Shown: positions 26,625 through 34,745 of the stretch, in pieces | Layout: the number at the start of each line of letters is the position of its first letter | Numbering within the stretch: the first letter of the stretch is position 1 | Assembly: GCA_040755755.1 (NCBI GenBank) | Contig: JBFLZW010000078.1 | Span: 21,328-85,327 of the forward strand | Length of the DNA: 64,000 nt | Direction of reading: 5' to 3' | DNA from: a bacterium | Lineage (GTDB): Bacteria; SZUA-182; DTGQ01 | The notes under the pieces: generated by a model | The model's database searches: none | Seen by the model: only the letters and a program-made list of their open reading frames with translations | Told to the model about the DNA's origin: nothing | Made by a program: the position numbers and the translations under genes

Positions 26625-27146
26625 ATGGCTAACGAGAAGAGCACAAGCAGAGCGATTGTCCGACGACGCCTGGCCAGGGCCAGACGAAAGCGGGATGCCT
26701 TTGTTCGCCTGACTTCCCTGATCGATGTCTTTACCATCCTGTTATGTTTCCTGATCAAGAGTTTTTCAGCCAGTCCGGAAGTTACTCTGATAGCTGAAAA
26801 TCTCCAATTGCCGGTTTCAACCGCAACTCAATCTCCGGAAGTCGCAACTACTGTTTCCGCCACCCGCGAGGCTGTGCTCCTGAACGGTGAATTTGTCGAT
26901 ACCATCGAGAATTTCAGATCGCAAAAAGAAATGCTGAATTCCAGATTATACGAAAAATTAATTCAGGATAAAGAAAGGTTTCTCCTGATTGCCCGGGAAA
27001 ATCCTGGTCAGCTCAAGTTTCGGGGGAAAATCATTATTCAGGCAGATAAAAAAATTCCGTATCAGGTTATCAAGAAGTTGATTTATACCAGTGGACAGGC
27101 AGAGTTTGGGAAAATTTCTCTTCATGTTCTTCAGAAAGAGACATAA
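26625..27146 (+). CDS. ExbD/TolR-family motor protein, second copy
   Basis: About 173 residues from ATG 26625, after an AAGGAG site 12 bases upstream. An arginine-rich cytoplasmic start (RRRLARARRKRDAFVRLTSLIDVF) leads into one membrane helix, TSLIDVFTILLCFLI, which contains the aspartate (Leu-Ile-Asp-Val) expected of a working TolR/ExbD subunit. The periplasmic part ends in VIKKLIYTSGQAEFGKISLHVL, the usual TolR dimer fold. Six bases later the FHA/TonB-like gene begins. It should be the proton-conducting partner of the TolQ-like protein at 25436. Confidence 0.88.
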   Translation: MANEKSTSRAIVRRRLARARRKRDAFVRLTSLIDVFTILLCFLIKSFSASPEVTLIAENLQLPVSTATQSPEVATTVSATREAVLLNGEFVDTIENFRSQKEMLNSRLYEKLIQDKERFLLIARENPGQLKFRGKIIIQADKKIPYQVIKKLIYTSGQAEFGKISLHVLQKET

Positions 27147-27152
27147 ATAATC

Positions 27153-28901
27153 ATGGCGTTCCAATCGAAAAGGGTGACTGGTGCCCAGCAGCCCGATACG
27201 GCCCAGAAAGAAAAAAAGCTGGTTCTGCAGATTCATCTGCTCAGAGAGCCGGGTGATGGCGAAAAAGTGCTTCTCAATAAATCATCGGTCACTGCCGGTT
27301 CTCAACCAGCCAATGATCTGGTCATTCCCTGCCCGCTGAAGAGATTCACTTTTCTGAAAAAAAGGCGAAGTGGTGGCTATGAGCTTTTTATTCCCGGAGA
27401 AATGACCGGCATCATCGGTCATCCTGACCAGACAGATACGGTCTCTATCGACAGTCTCCGGAACCTCAATCTGCTGCCCCGGAAAAATCAGGGTCATACC
27501 CTTTTTCTGCCTGTGGGGAACAGGGCCGAGCTTTCCTATGGAGGCGTGCGCCTCGATCTGGGATACGTACCGGAGCCGCCCCCTCCACCCCGCAGCAGGG
27601 AGGAACAGGCGTCGGAGGACGTTCTGGAACATGGTTTTCTCGAAGGCGACCAGAAGGGTTTCTGGACCATGTTTCTTCTTTCCCTCTGCCTTCATGTATT
27701 ATTCATCCTGTACGTGTACATGGCTCCTCTGCCTCCTCCCTCTCAGGAGCAAACTACGGCAGCGGAAATTCCGGAGCGGCTCGTCAGGCTGATACTCAAG
27801 GAGGAAGAGAAGCAGAAGGATATTCAGGCCAGCAGGCTCCTGAAAGAGGAAAAAAAGGCCGCTCCGCTCACCCAGCCCCCGGTGCAAAAGACCAGTCCGC
27901 CGGTCAAAGAAGCCAAACCCGCTCAGCAGCCAGCCCAAAAGGCTCAAATCAAGCCCAGGCAGGCTGAATCCTCTTCCGGCAAAGACAAGCCTCGACAAAA
28001 AACAGCCCAATCTGTATCCTCCTCCGGAGCCTCCGGAGAACCAAAACCCTCTCTGGTTGCCTCAACAGATGGAACCACAGCAGCCAAAGATGGAGGATCA
28101 GATGTGCTCAGGCAGGGCGAAGGGCAAACTTCCGTCTCTTCACCGGAAAAGAAAGTTGACCTCAACTCGATCGGCATTCTGGGCATGATTTCATCCCGTC
28201 AATCATCCCGCTCTCCATCCTCCCCAGGCATTGATTCCCAGCTTAACCTTCTGGCTAAAAATGCGATCAATAGTGGAAAAACCCTGGTCAGGCAAATCGA
28301 AAAATCCTCTCCGCCATTGCAGGCCTTTACCGGCGAGGGATTGAATGATGAGCTGCCCCTCGGAGACGGGGAAGGCGGTGAGGAACCTGGAAATGCCCAT
28401 GATGCCGGAAAGGGAACCGAAGGGAAAAAGGCCAAAGAGGCAGAAAAATCCAGATCAAAAACTTCATCATCAGCATCATCAGCCAAAAAGGTAGATGATC
28501 TGGTGGCCATGCACCAGCAGACCGACACCGTAGAGCTTCCGGTCAAGGGTGATCTTGCCCTCCAGAAGATCGTCGATGTTAAAACTTCAGGACCGAAAAG
28601 CCAGTTTCGTACCCCGCAGGCCATTCTCGAAGTGGTGTCATCTTATAAATCCAGCATTATCCATTGTTACAACAAGGCACTCAAGGTATATCCCAGGCTG
28701 GAAGGCAGGCTGGTGGTCGAATTTACGATCACTGCACAGGGGGAGGTTGTTGACGTAAAAGTTGTCTCCTCTACCCTGCCCAGGTTCGACTCCGGCCTGG
28801 ATGCATGCGTGACCAATATGATCCAAAGCTGGCGTTTTGCTTCGATTCCAGTGGGTATAACTACCGTGGTCTATCCCTTCGTGTTTTTCCCTGCCATGTA
28901 A
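27153..28901 (+). CDS. FHA-like/TonB-like energy transducer with AgmX/PglI-type C-terminal domain
   Basis: 582 residues. The N-terminal 140 look like a diverged FHA beta-sandwich (KSSVTAGSQPANDLVIP, then LSYGGVRLDLGYV). A transmembrane helix follows at about 167-192 (MFLLSLCLHVLFILYVYMAPLP), then a long Lys/Pro/Ser/Gln-rich periplasm-spanning segment. The C-terminal 95 residues (VVSSYKSSIIHCYNKALK, GRLVVEFTITAQGEVVDVKVV, LDACVTNMIQSWRF) match the AgmX/PglI-type TonB-like domain. FHA plus membrane helix plus that domain is the architecture of GltG in Myxococcus xanthus. It should link cytoplasmic signalling and the proton motor to periplasmic TPR proteins. It is the last gene of the operon. 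Confidence 0.85.
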   Translation: MAFQSKRVTGAQQPDTAQKEKKLVLQIHLLREPGDGEKVLLNKSSVTAGSQPANDLVIPCPLKRFTFLKKRRSGGYELFIPGEMTGIIGHPDQTDTVSIDSLRNLNLLPRKNQGHTLFLPVGNRAELSYGGVRLDLGYVPEPPPPPRSREEQASEDVLEHGFLEGDQKGFWTMFLLSLCLHVLFILYVYMAPLPPPSQEQTTAAEIPERLVRLILKEEEKQKDIQASRLLKEEKKAAPLTQPPVQKTSPPVKEAKPAQQPAQKAQIKPRQAESSSGKDKPRQKTAQSVSSSGASGEPKPSLVASTDGTTAAKDGGSDVLRQGEGQTSVSSPEKKVDLNSIGILGMISSRQSSRSPSSPGIDSQLNLLAKNAINSGKTLVRQIEKSSPPLQAFTGEGLNDELPLGDGEGGEEPGNAHDAGKGTEGKKAKEAEKSRSKTSSSASSAKKVDDLVAMHQQTDTVELPVKGDLALQKIVDVKTSGPKSQFRTPQAILEVVSSYKSSIIHCYNKALKVYPRLEGRLVVEFTITAQGEVVDVKVVSSTLPRFDSGLDACVTNMIQSWRFASIPVGITTVVYPFVFFPAM

Positions 28902-29010
28902 AGGCAGTGCTGATACTTCATCCAGCCGATATTATACTGATAATATACTGAACCGGAAATTTGCCCCGGCTATCTGCCGCAGACAAAATTAACGAAAGAT
29001 ACTCCCGAAG

Positions 29011-30177
29011 ATGAAAAACGCTGGATCCCAAGATACAGAAAAGCCATCGGGAATGGCCCATCTCATTACCCTGTTCTTCTGTGGTGATGTCATGACCGGC
29101 AGAGGCATTGATCAGGTGATGCCCTGCCCCAGTGACCCTATCCTCTATGAGCCATACATGACAGATGCCAGAGGATATGTGGAAATTGCCGAGGAGGCAA
29201 ACGGCCCGATCCCCAAGCCTGTCAGCTTCTCCTATATCTGGGGGGATGCTCTCACTGAATGGGAACGGATGAAGCCGGACCTCAAGATAATCAATCTTGA
29301 GACCAGTATAACCGAAAGCGGCGATTACTGGGAGAGCAAGGATATTCACTATCGGATGAATCCGGCAAACATTCCCTGTCTGACAGCAGCCGGGATAGAC
29401 TGCTGTGCTCTGGCCAATAATCACATTCTCGACTGGGGATATGCAGGTCTGGCTGAGACAGTGAGGACACTGAAAAGGGCCAGGGTGCACGGCACCGGAG
29501 CTGGCCGGAACCTGAAAGAGGCACAGAATCCGGCAGTGATGAAGGTCAGGGGCAAGGGAAGAGTAACGGTGTTCTCCTTCGGATCGCCAACCAGCGGAAT
29601 ACCGCTTGCCTGGGCTGCTTCTGAAGACAAGGCTGGTGTGAACCTGCTGAAAGACTTCTCCGGGGACACAGTCAGAGATATTCAGGAACAAATCCGGGAA
29701 CTGAAGCAGCCGGGAGATATCGTTGTCGCCTCGATTCATTGGGGAGGAAACTGGGGTTATGAAGTTTCTCGTGAAGAGAGGGAATTTGCCCGCAAACTGG
29801 TCGATGAAGCGGGCGTTGACATGATTCACGGCCATTCCTCCCACCATGTGAAGGGAATAGAGGTCTATCGGGATAAACTGATAACCTACGGCTGCGGCAA
29901 TTTTCTGGACGATTATGAAGGCATCGGCGGCCATGAGGCTTTTCGTGATGATCTTGGCCTGATGTTTTTCGCAAAGCTTGATCCTCTGACCGGAAAACTT
30001 GCTTCCCTGCACATGACTCCGACGCAGATTAAAAATTTCAGAGTGAACCGGGCATCCGGAGCCGATGCACGCTGGTTAAGCGAGGTCCTGAACCGAGAAG
30101 GGAAAAAATTCGGGACAGCGGTGGAATTGAGCAGGGACAAGACTCTGATCCTCAGATGGCAGAAGACTGGAGTATAA
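29011..30177 (+). CDS. CapA-family poly-gamma-glutamate-type metallophosphatase
   Basis: A 388-residue protein with the CapA/PGA_cap metallophosphatase motifs: FFCGDVMTGRGI, INLETSITE, ALANNHILDWG, ASIHWGGNWGYEVS and DMIHGHSSHHVKGIEVY with TYGCGNFLDDYE. These supply the Asp, Asn and His ligands of a calcineurin-like two-metal site. CapA is needed for poly-gamma-glutamate export or anchoring, but most genomic members lie outside such operons and have unknown substrates; no capB or capC is here. No signal peptide is obvious, so a cytoplasmic place is possible. Start ATG 29011 has a poor ribosome site; ATG 29053 is an alternative. Confidence 0.82.
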   Translation: MKNAGSQDTEKPSGMAHLITLFFCGDVMTGRGIDQVMPCPSDPILYEPYMTDARGYVEIAEEANGPIPKPVSFSYIWGDALTEWERMKPDLKIINLETSITESGDYWESKDIHYRMNPANIPCLTAAGIDCCALANNHILDWGYAGLAETVRTLKRARVHGTGAGRNLKEAQNPAVMKVRGKGRVTVFSFGSPTSGIPLAWAASEDKAGVNLLKDFSGDTVRDIQEQIRELKQPGDIVVASIHWGGNWGYEVSREEREFARKLVDEAGVDMIHGHSSHHVKGIEVYRDKLITYGCGNFLDDYEGIGGHEAFRDDLGLMFFAKLDPLTGKLASLHMTPTQIKNFRVNRASGADARWLSEVLNREGKKFGTAVELSRDKTLILRWQKTGV

Positions 30178-30322
30178 TATATCCCCTCCCCCTCCCCTGC
30201 CGAATACTTGAAAATGTGAGAAGTTTGAGCTATTATCCTCCCTGATGCATACACCATCAAATCTTGCCGAAGATACGGGAGCATTACCAGATTGTTACGG
30301 CGGGGGAGTAAAAACGGTCGTT

Positions 30323-30379
30323 GGGGTCAGCCCTTGAAATTTGACAAATAAAGGATGTCAAATTTCAAGGGCTGACCCC
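30323..30379. repeat. Perfect 24-bp palindromic repeat (REP/MITE-like)
   Basis: GGGGTCAGCCCTTGAAATTT plus GACA at 30323-30346 is repeated in exact inverse at 30356-30379, with a nine-base loop (AATAAAGGA). The flanks GTCGTT and AACGAC extend the symmetry. Palindromes of this 'TTTCAAGGGCTGACCCC' kind resemble REP sequences mobilised by RAYT (TnpA-REP) transposases, although no transposase is in the window. It lies exactly at the broken 5' end of the efflux-adaptor remnant. Confidence 0.8.
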
Positions 30380-30380
30380 C

Positions 30381-30781
30381 AGAACGACACTTACAGAAGC
30401 CAAGTGTGGATTGTCGAGCCCTTTGCTTTTACGAAAATCTCAACTCTCGGAGTCGAAGAGCAGCGAGTGCTGGTTATTGCGGATATCACCTCCCCCCGCC
30501 AGAGATGGGAGCGATTGGGTGATGGCTATCGGCTCGAGGCGCACTTCGTTCTCTGGGAACAGGATAATGTCCTGCAAATTCCTGCCGGTGCCGCGTTTCG
30601 GTACGGAGAAAACTGGGCAGTATTCGTGGTGAAAGATGCCAGGGCCTGCCGCCGATTGGTTGTCATCGGCCATCGCAGTGGATTAACTGCCGAGGCACTC
30701 TCAGGACTTACTGAGGGGGAAGTTGTCATTACTCACCCAAATGAATCGATTGAGGATGGCAGCCGCATTTACCCACGATGA
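30381..30781 (+). pseudogene. Remnant of an RND efflux periplasmic adaptor (HlyD/AcrA type)
   Basis: About 130 residues match only the C-terminal part of membrane-fusion proteins: WIVEPFAFTKISTLGVEEQRVLVI, FVLWEQDNVLQIPAGAAFRYGENWAVFVV and LTEGEVVITHPNESIEDGSRI. Lipoyl, hairpin and N-terminal regions (about 250 residues) are missing, and no start codon or ribosome site is present. The frame opens inside the palindrome at 30323-30379, so the loss of the 5' part probably accompanied its insertion. No RND pump gene follows; the stop is nine bases from that of the convergent DUF2267 gene. I regard it as non-functional. Confidence 0.8.
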
Positions 30782-30790
30782 TTCAAGGTT

Positions 30791-31186
30791 TCATGGAGAA
30801 AGCGGTCCTTTTGGTTTTTTCCCGAAAAGCTCGCTGTACTCATCGGGAAGACCGGATAAAATATCCTCCAGCTCACCCGGCGAGACTGCTTCCTGAAGTA
30901 CCTTCATCACTGCCTGTGCCTGTTCGATTGCCCGGTGAAGCCGCACATCTGCCCGTGCGCTGACCCGGCTGTAGAAATCTTCCAGCAGGAATCGCTCGGT
31001 GTTCCTCCCTTTAATGAAATACTCCTTCAATTCCTTCGGAAGCTGCGCAGCCAGCTCGTCTCGTTCCGTTCTGGAAAGCCGCTCACTCAAGGTATCAAGG
31101 GTGGCTTCGGTGGCCAGTATCGCTTCATCAAGGGATTCAAAGCCGGCGAGCTTCCTGACCCGCTCAACAAATTCATGATAGCGCAT
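30791..31186 (-). CDS. DUF2267-domain protein
   Basis: A 131-residue soluble helical protein. MRYHEFVERVRKLAGF begins the typical DUF2267 domain and is followed by ATEATLDTLSERLSRTERDELAAQLPKELKEYF and, in a second half, RADVRLHRAIEQAQAVMKVLQ and GELEDILSGLPDEYSELF. The two halves are similar, as usual in this family. Its role is unknown; members are often found with stress genes. It lies directly downstream of tRNA-Gln on the same strand. Confidence 0.88.
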   Translation of the reverse strand: MRYHEFVERVRKLAGFESLDEAILATEATLDTLSERLSRTERDELAAQLPKELKEYFIKGRNTERFLLEDFYSRVSARADVRLHRAIEQAQAVMKVLQEAVSPGELEDILSGLPDEYSELFGKKPKGPLSP

Positions 31187-31232
31187 CGCTTTATCCTCTT
31201 TTGGTTACTCTCATTCTGTTGGCATGCTTATA

Positions 31233-31303
31233 CTGTGGGGCCTGGATTCGAACCAGGATAGGCAGAGCCAAAGTCTGCTGGCCTACCATTAGCCGACCCC
31301 ACA
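31233..31303 (-). tRNA. tRNA-Gln (anticodon TTG)
   Basis: On the minus strand the 71 bases fold as a full cloverleaf: acceptor TGTGGGG/CCCCACA, D arm with GGC/GCC, anticodon arm GCAGA/TCTGC with loop CTTTGGC (anticodon at 31269-31271), four-base variable loop, and T arm CCTGG-TTCGAAT-CCAGG. The discriminator base is G. CCA is not encoded; the next bases are TAT. Confidence 0.93.
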
Positions 31304-31611
31304 TTGTGCTGAAAACCGTCCTCATGCCTGGAGGCTTCAGATTCAGGTTCTTATCGGTAATATCCTGATTTTGATTTTAATGAGAAAATCCATTTGCAGG
31401 GTTCCTCCAGAATCATCCCGAAACAGATTATTAGACATCTGAAATTTTATATAGTATAATATGATACATATAAGTGAGTATCTACTGATTTGACGATGCC
31501 AGGATTCGGAGGTCACCTATACTCCCTCGCCCGTGAGGGCGTCTCTTCTCCCTCACCCCTTTGGGGTTCAGGGGCTTTTATGGTTAGTAGCATGAAATTG
31601 GAGGTAAAATT
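31304..31611. other. Gene-free region between tRNA-Gln and the dockerin gene
   Basis: It holds a promoter candidate (31431-31460) and two small hairpins of the CCCTC-GAGGG class at about 31522-31575 (CGCCC-GTGA-GGGCG and ACCCC-TTT-GGGGT), which resemble those at 38294, 58371 and 63799. No coding frame is supported. Confidence 0.5.
31431..31460 (+). promoter_or_regulatory. Candidate promoter for the dockerin protein gene
   Basis: TTAGAC (31431-31436), an 18-base spacer and a perfect TATAAT (31455-31460), 152 bases before the ATG at 31612. Confidence 0.45.
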
Positions 31612-32742
31612 ATGAAACAGCACTTCAGGCTGAGAAAATTTTGGGGTTTCGTATCAAGTTGGGTATGCTTTGTTCTCATCACCGGGACCGCAGGCTTCCA
31701 GGCGCAGGCCCTGGCTCAGGGAATCATCATTGATCATACCTGTACGGACATAAGCCGGATTCCGGAACACTGGATCCAGAAGGCCAAGGCCAGCCTGCGG
31801 ATCAGCTACGGGCATACTTCTCACGGCAGCCAGATCGTAAGCGGAATGGGAGTTATCAAAGGCGAACCTGGCTCGTTATACTGGTTTGACCGCAGCGGGA
31901 CTCAAGGCGGTCTCTCTCTTCATGACTGCGAGCCAAGTGGTGATCTCGGGAACCCTGACCGTACGAGCTGGGCCAAAAGAACCCGCGATCTTCTCGACAA
32001 ACCAGGCAATGACCGGAATCTCATCATCTGGTCCTGGTGCGGCCAGGTGTCCACTGCCTCGGAGCAGGACATTACAACCTATCTCGATCTGATGAGCCAG
32101 CTTGAGCAGGATTATCCCGATGTAACCTTCGTCTATATGACCGGACATCTGGACGGCGGAGGCAGGAACGGAAACCTGAACAAGCGCAATGAACAGATTC
32201 GGGAGTTTTGCCGGGCAAAAAATAAGATCCTGTTCGATTTCGCCGATATTGAAAGCTATGACCCCGACGGCAATTACTTCCTGGATAAAGCGGCTCATGA
32301 CAATTGCGACTACCAGGATGGATCGGTGAGGAAGAATTGGGCCAGGGAGTGGTGTGCTGCCAATCCGGGTAAATGTTCCTCATGCACCTGCGCTCATTCG
32401 CAATCCCTGAACTGCGACCTCAAAGGACGGGCTTTCTGGTGGATGCTGGCCAGGCTTGCCGGATGGAATCCTGAGGCCGTCGAATGTAACGGTGACCTTA
32501 ATCAGGATGGAGGGATTACACCGCAGGATGCCCTGATCGTTTTTCGGTGTTATTTTAATCTTGGCCCATGCTCTGTGTGCACCGATGTGAACCAGGACAG
32601 CGTAATTACCCCGGCTGATGCACTTTGCCTGTTCAAGAGGTTTTTAGGGCTGCCTTCCTGCTTCGACGGGGTGAGTTGGCAAAAAGCAGTCTACCCCCCT
32701 GGGTTTTGGGGGGACCTTTCCGGAGGGATTTGCCGGGGATAA
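31612..32742 (+). CDS. Secreted protein with an unnamed HTSHGS-type domain and a C-terminal dockerin
   Basis: 376 residues. The signal peptide ends near residue 36 (ALAQ). Residues 38-290 form a compact domain with GHTSHGSQIVSGM, NLIIWSWCGQVS, TFVYMTGHLDGG and DKAAHDNCDY; the Ser, Asp and His residues suggest an SGNH-like hydrolase, but I cannot name the family. Residues 292-351 are a type-I dockerin: two EF-hand-like calcium loops (GDLNQDGGITPQDAL and TDVNQDSVITPADAL), each followed by a helix. Extra cysteines (CNGDL, FRCY, GPCSVC, ALCLF, PSCF) make it a disulfide-rich variant shared with proteins at 42054 and 55203. The start has GGAGG upstream. It probably docks to a cohesin partner outside the cell. 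Confidence 0.82.
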   Translation: MKQHFRLRKFWGFVSSWVCFVLITGTAGFQAQALAQGIIIDHTCTDISRIPEHWIQKAKASLRISYGHTSHGSQIVSGMGVIKGEPGSLYWFDRSGTQGGLSLHDCEPSGDLGNPDRTSWAKRTRDLLDKPGNDRNLIIWSWCGQVSTASEQDITTYLDLMSQLEQDYPDVTFVYMTGHLDGGGRNGNLNKRNEQIREFCRAKNKILFDFADIESYDPDGNYFLDKAAHDNCDYQDGSVRKNWAREWCAANPGKCSSCTCAHSQSLNCDLKGRAFWWMLARLAGWNPEAVECNGDLNQDGGITPQDALIVFRCYFNLGPCSVCTDVNQDSVITPADALCLFKRFLGLPSCFDGVSWQKAVYPPGFWGDLSGGICRG

Positions 32743-32767
32743 AAGGCCAGCAGGGAGGAGATGGCCC

Positions 32768-33184
32768 TTACTCCCCAAACAACTCCCTTTCGGAAAGGGA
32801 TTGCAGATAAGCTACACCTGCTCGCTTGAATTCTTCAAGAGGAAGAGACTGATTGAGCTCATTGATCCGGCAGCGAACCGCAGGAGATATCGTGATCCGA
32901 CACCGCTGCTGCCGCACCGGGCAGTTGGCGGTCAGGGCGCACTGGCCGGTACTTTCAACCCGCACGGGAATATCTTCTCCCAGTACGGTACGGACTCCAT
33001 CACGGATGCACTGCGATTTTCCTTCCAGAATGATTTCGTAAGCCGGAGAGCTGATATCCTGCATCCGCTCTTTCATGCGCAGGGCCAGCGAGACACCGTA
33101 AAATAAACTCGGACATATGTGGCCATGCACTTTCCCGGCCTGCTCAAGCTGCACCTGCAGATGAGCATTCTCCCTCATAATCAT
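32768..33184 (-). CDS. FmdE-like protein
   Basis: About 138 residues from ATG 33184, which has GGAG eight bases upstream; a longer frame to 33235 reads into a dispersed repeat and is not used. The N-terminal VHGHICPSLFYGVSLALRMKE is the signature of FmdE/formylmethanofuran-dehydrogenase subunit E-like proteins; the His and Cys there bind metal. CIRDGVRTVLGED and the cysteines in STGQCALTANCPV follow. Family members outside methanogens are of unknown function, sometimes linked to molybdenum or formate metabolism. No Fmd/Fwd genes are near. Confidence 0.82.
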   Translation of the reverse strand: MIMRENAHLQVQLEQAGKVHGHICPSLFYGVSLALRMKERMQDISSPAYEIILEGKSQCIRDGVRTVLGEDIPVRVESTGQCALTANCPVRQQRCRITISPAVRCRINELNQSLPLEEFKRAGVAYLQSLSERELFGE

Positions 33185-33224
33185 TCTTTTCTCCAGTCTC
33201 TTCCAAAGATTAACCAGAGTTTTT

Positions 33225-33262
33225 TCTCTGTGCACCTCTGTGTCTCTGGGCTTCTCTGGGGT
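33225..33262. repeat. Single arm of the CACAGAGGTGCACAGAG-type repeat
   Basis: TCTCTGTGCACCTCTGTGTCTCTGGG in the gap between the FmdE and SpoVR genes. Read in reverse it is the same CCAGAGACACAGAGGTGCACAGAG motif that forms the inverted repeat at 23579-23645. Confidence 0.5.
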
Positions 33263-33287
33263 GTCCTTTGTATTTGCCTTTGTCTTT

Positions 33288-34745
33288 TCAGTCGTTCCAG
33301 CGGGAGGAGCTTGGCTGTCTCACTTCCTTGATCTCGAACTGATCGCCGTAGTCGTAATGAAGCTGATAATTCCGGCCCTTTAAAACCGTCTCCATCACTA
33401 CCGGACGGCTCCAGAGCCGGTACAGGTAGCGCATGGTATGCTGGGCATATCCCAGATCAAGCTCACGGCCATCATATTGGTGGCGCAGGAGAAGCTTCTG
33501 CTGGTGCTCGTAATTGGCATCGATGATATGGATGACCGGTACCCGGTTCATGCCCACATTCAGGATCAGGGTATCCCGGACTTTTTTCCAGTTCTCCTCA
33601 TCGGAGACTTTGGTAATGACCCGGTCATTGCCCTGCTGCTCGTGCTGGAAAAGGTCAAGCTCCTGCATCAGCTCTCTGGTCAGATACTGGCGCAGGAAGG
33701 ACTGATCCCGGTCCGATTCCCTGATCTGGAAGAGTTTTTTCAGCCCTTCGCCTCCGGGAAGACCCAATTCCTCCCTGTCTTCGCGTTCCGGGTTTTCCCA
33801 TCGCTGGAAGATATTTTCAAACATCTTGAAACCAAGGTGATAGGGATTCAGGCCGCCCACATGGGGACAGATCACCTGGTTGTGCCGCTTCATGAATTCA
33901 AAATGCAGTCCCTGGGGAAGGTCTAGGCGGTTCAGGATCTGGTAGTGCCAGTAGCTGGCCCAGCCTTCATTCATGATTTTGGTTTCAATCTGCGGCAGAA
34001 AGTACTGGTTTTCTTCGGCTACAATGGTCAGCAGGTCTTTTTGCCAGTCTTCGAGCAGAGAATTGTAGTCCCGGATAAAGGATATCAGATCCTCCTCGGG
34101 CTCGAAGGGGATTTTATGAATATCAGGAGCCACATAGGCGGGCCTTCCTTTCAGGTAGTCAAAATCCTCATACTGCTTTTGAGCCCGTTCGAGGGCCTGA
34201 TTGCGCTGCTCCTTCAATGAGAGTCTCCGGACCCGCAGGTTGCGCCGGCTCTGATATCTCAGGGCATGGGCCGCATCGATAATTTCCTCCACCGCCCGCT
34301 CACCGATGCTGGGATCTTCGATGTACTCGCGGATGCGGTCCGCATGGGACTTGAACATCTCGATCACATAGCCTGAGGGGGTATTGGCGAAGGTGATGTT
34401 GTTCTTAAAGAAGTCATTATGTCCGTAAACATGGGCAATGGTCAAAATCTGAAGCAGCAGGGTGTTGTCTTTCATCAGATACGCCAGGCAGGGATTGGAA
34501 TTAATGACCATTTCATACGGCAGGCCGCTGACTCCCAGTTTGTACATTGTTTTCTGGCGCTCGAAGGCCTTGCCGAAAGACCAGTGCGGGTAATGAGAAG
34601 GCATGCCGGTATAGGCCATGTAGCCGAGCATATCGTTATGGTCGCAGATTTCAAATTCCTGCGGATAGCAGTCCAGCCCGACCTCATGCACTATTTTGAG
34701 GATTTTTTCATCCCATTCTTTTAAATCCTTGATTTGATAATTCAT
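33288..34745 (-). CDS. spoVR: SpoVR/YcgB-family protein
   Basis: A 485-residue cytoplasmic protein with family motifs such as GLDCYPQEFEICDHNDMLGYMAYTGMP, PHWSFGKAFE, INSNPCLAYLMKDN, IAHVYGHNDFF and NEGWASYWHY. Length is normal for the family. In Bacillus SpoVR acts in spore cortex formation; the enterobacterial YcgB belongs to a stress and stationary-phase set with yeaGH. Its ATG overlaps the yeaH stop (ATGA), so both are translated from one messenger with prkA: the order prkA-yeaH-spoVR. The exact activity is unknown in any organism. Confidence 0.95.
   Translation of the reverse strand: MNYQIKDLKEWDEKILKIVHEVGLDCYPQEFEICDHNDMLGYMAYTGMPSHYPHWSFGKAFERQKTMYKLGVSGLPYEMVINSNPCLAYLMKDNTLLLQILTIAHVYGHNDFFKNNITFANTPSGYVIEMFKSHADRIREYIEDPSIGERAVEEIIDAAHALRYQSRRNLRVRRLSLKEQRNQALERAQKQYEDFDYLKGRPAYVAPDIHKIPFEPEEDLISFIRDYNSLLEDWQKDLLTIVAEENQYFLPQIETKIMNEGWASYWHYQILNRLDLPQGLHFEFMKRHNQVICPHVGGLNPYHLGFKMFENIFQRWENPEREDREELGLPGGEGLKKLFQIRESDRDQSFLRQYLTRELMQELDLFQHEQQGNDRVITKVSDEENWKKVRDTLILNVGMNRVPVIHIIDANYEHQQKLLLRHQYDGRELDLGYAQHTMRYLYRLWSRPVVMETVLKGRNYQLHYDYGDQFEIKEVRQPSSSRWND

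Noticed and set aside
28918..30012. A 364-codon open frame opposite the CapA-like gene
   Set aside because: The CapA motifs are clear on the plus strand; the minus-strand product matches nothing known and lacks a ribosome site.
31233..31303. tRNA-Gln as an integration site for a mobile island
   Set aside because: I found no second copy of the tRNA 3' end and no integrase in the window.
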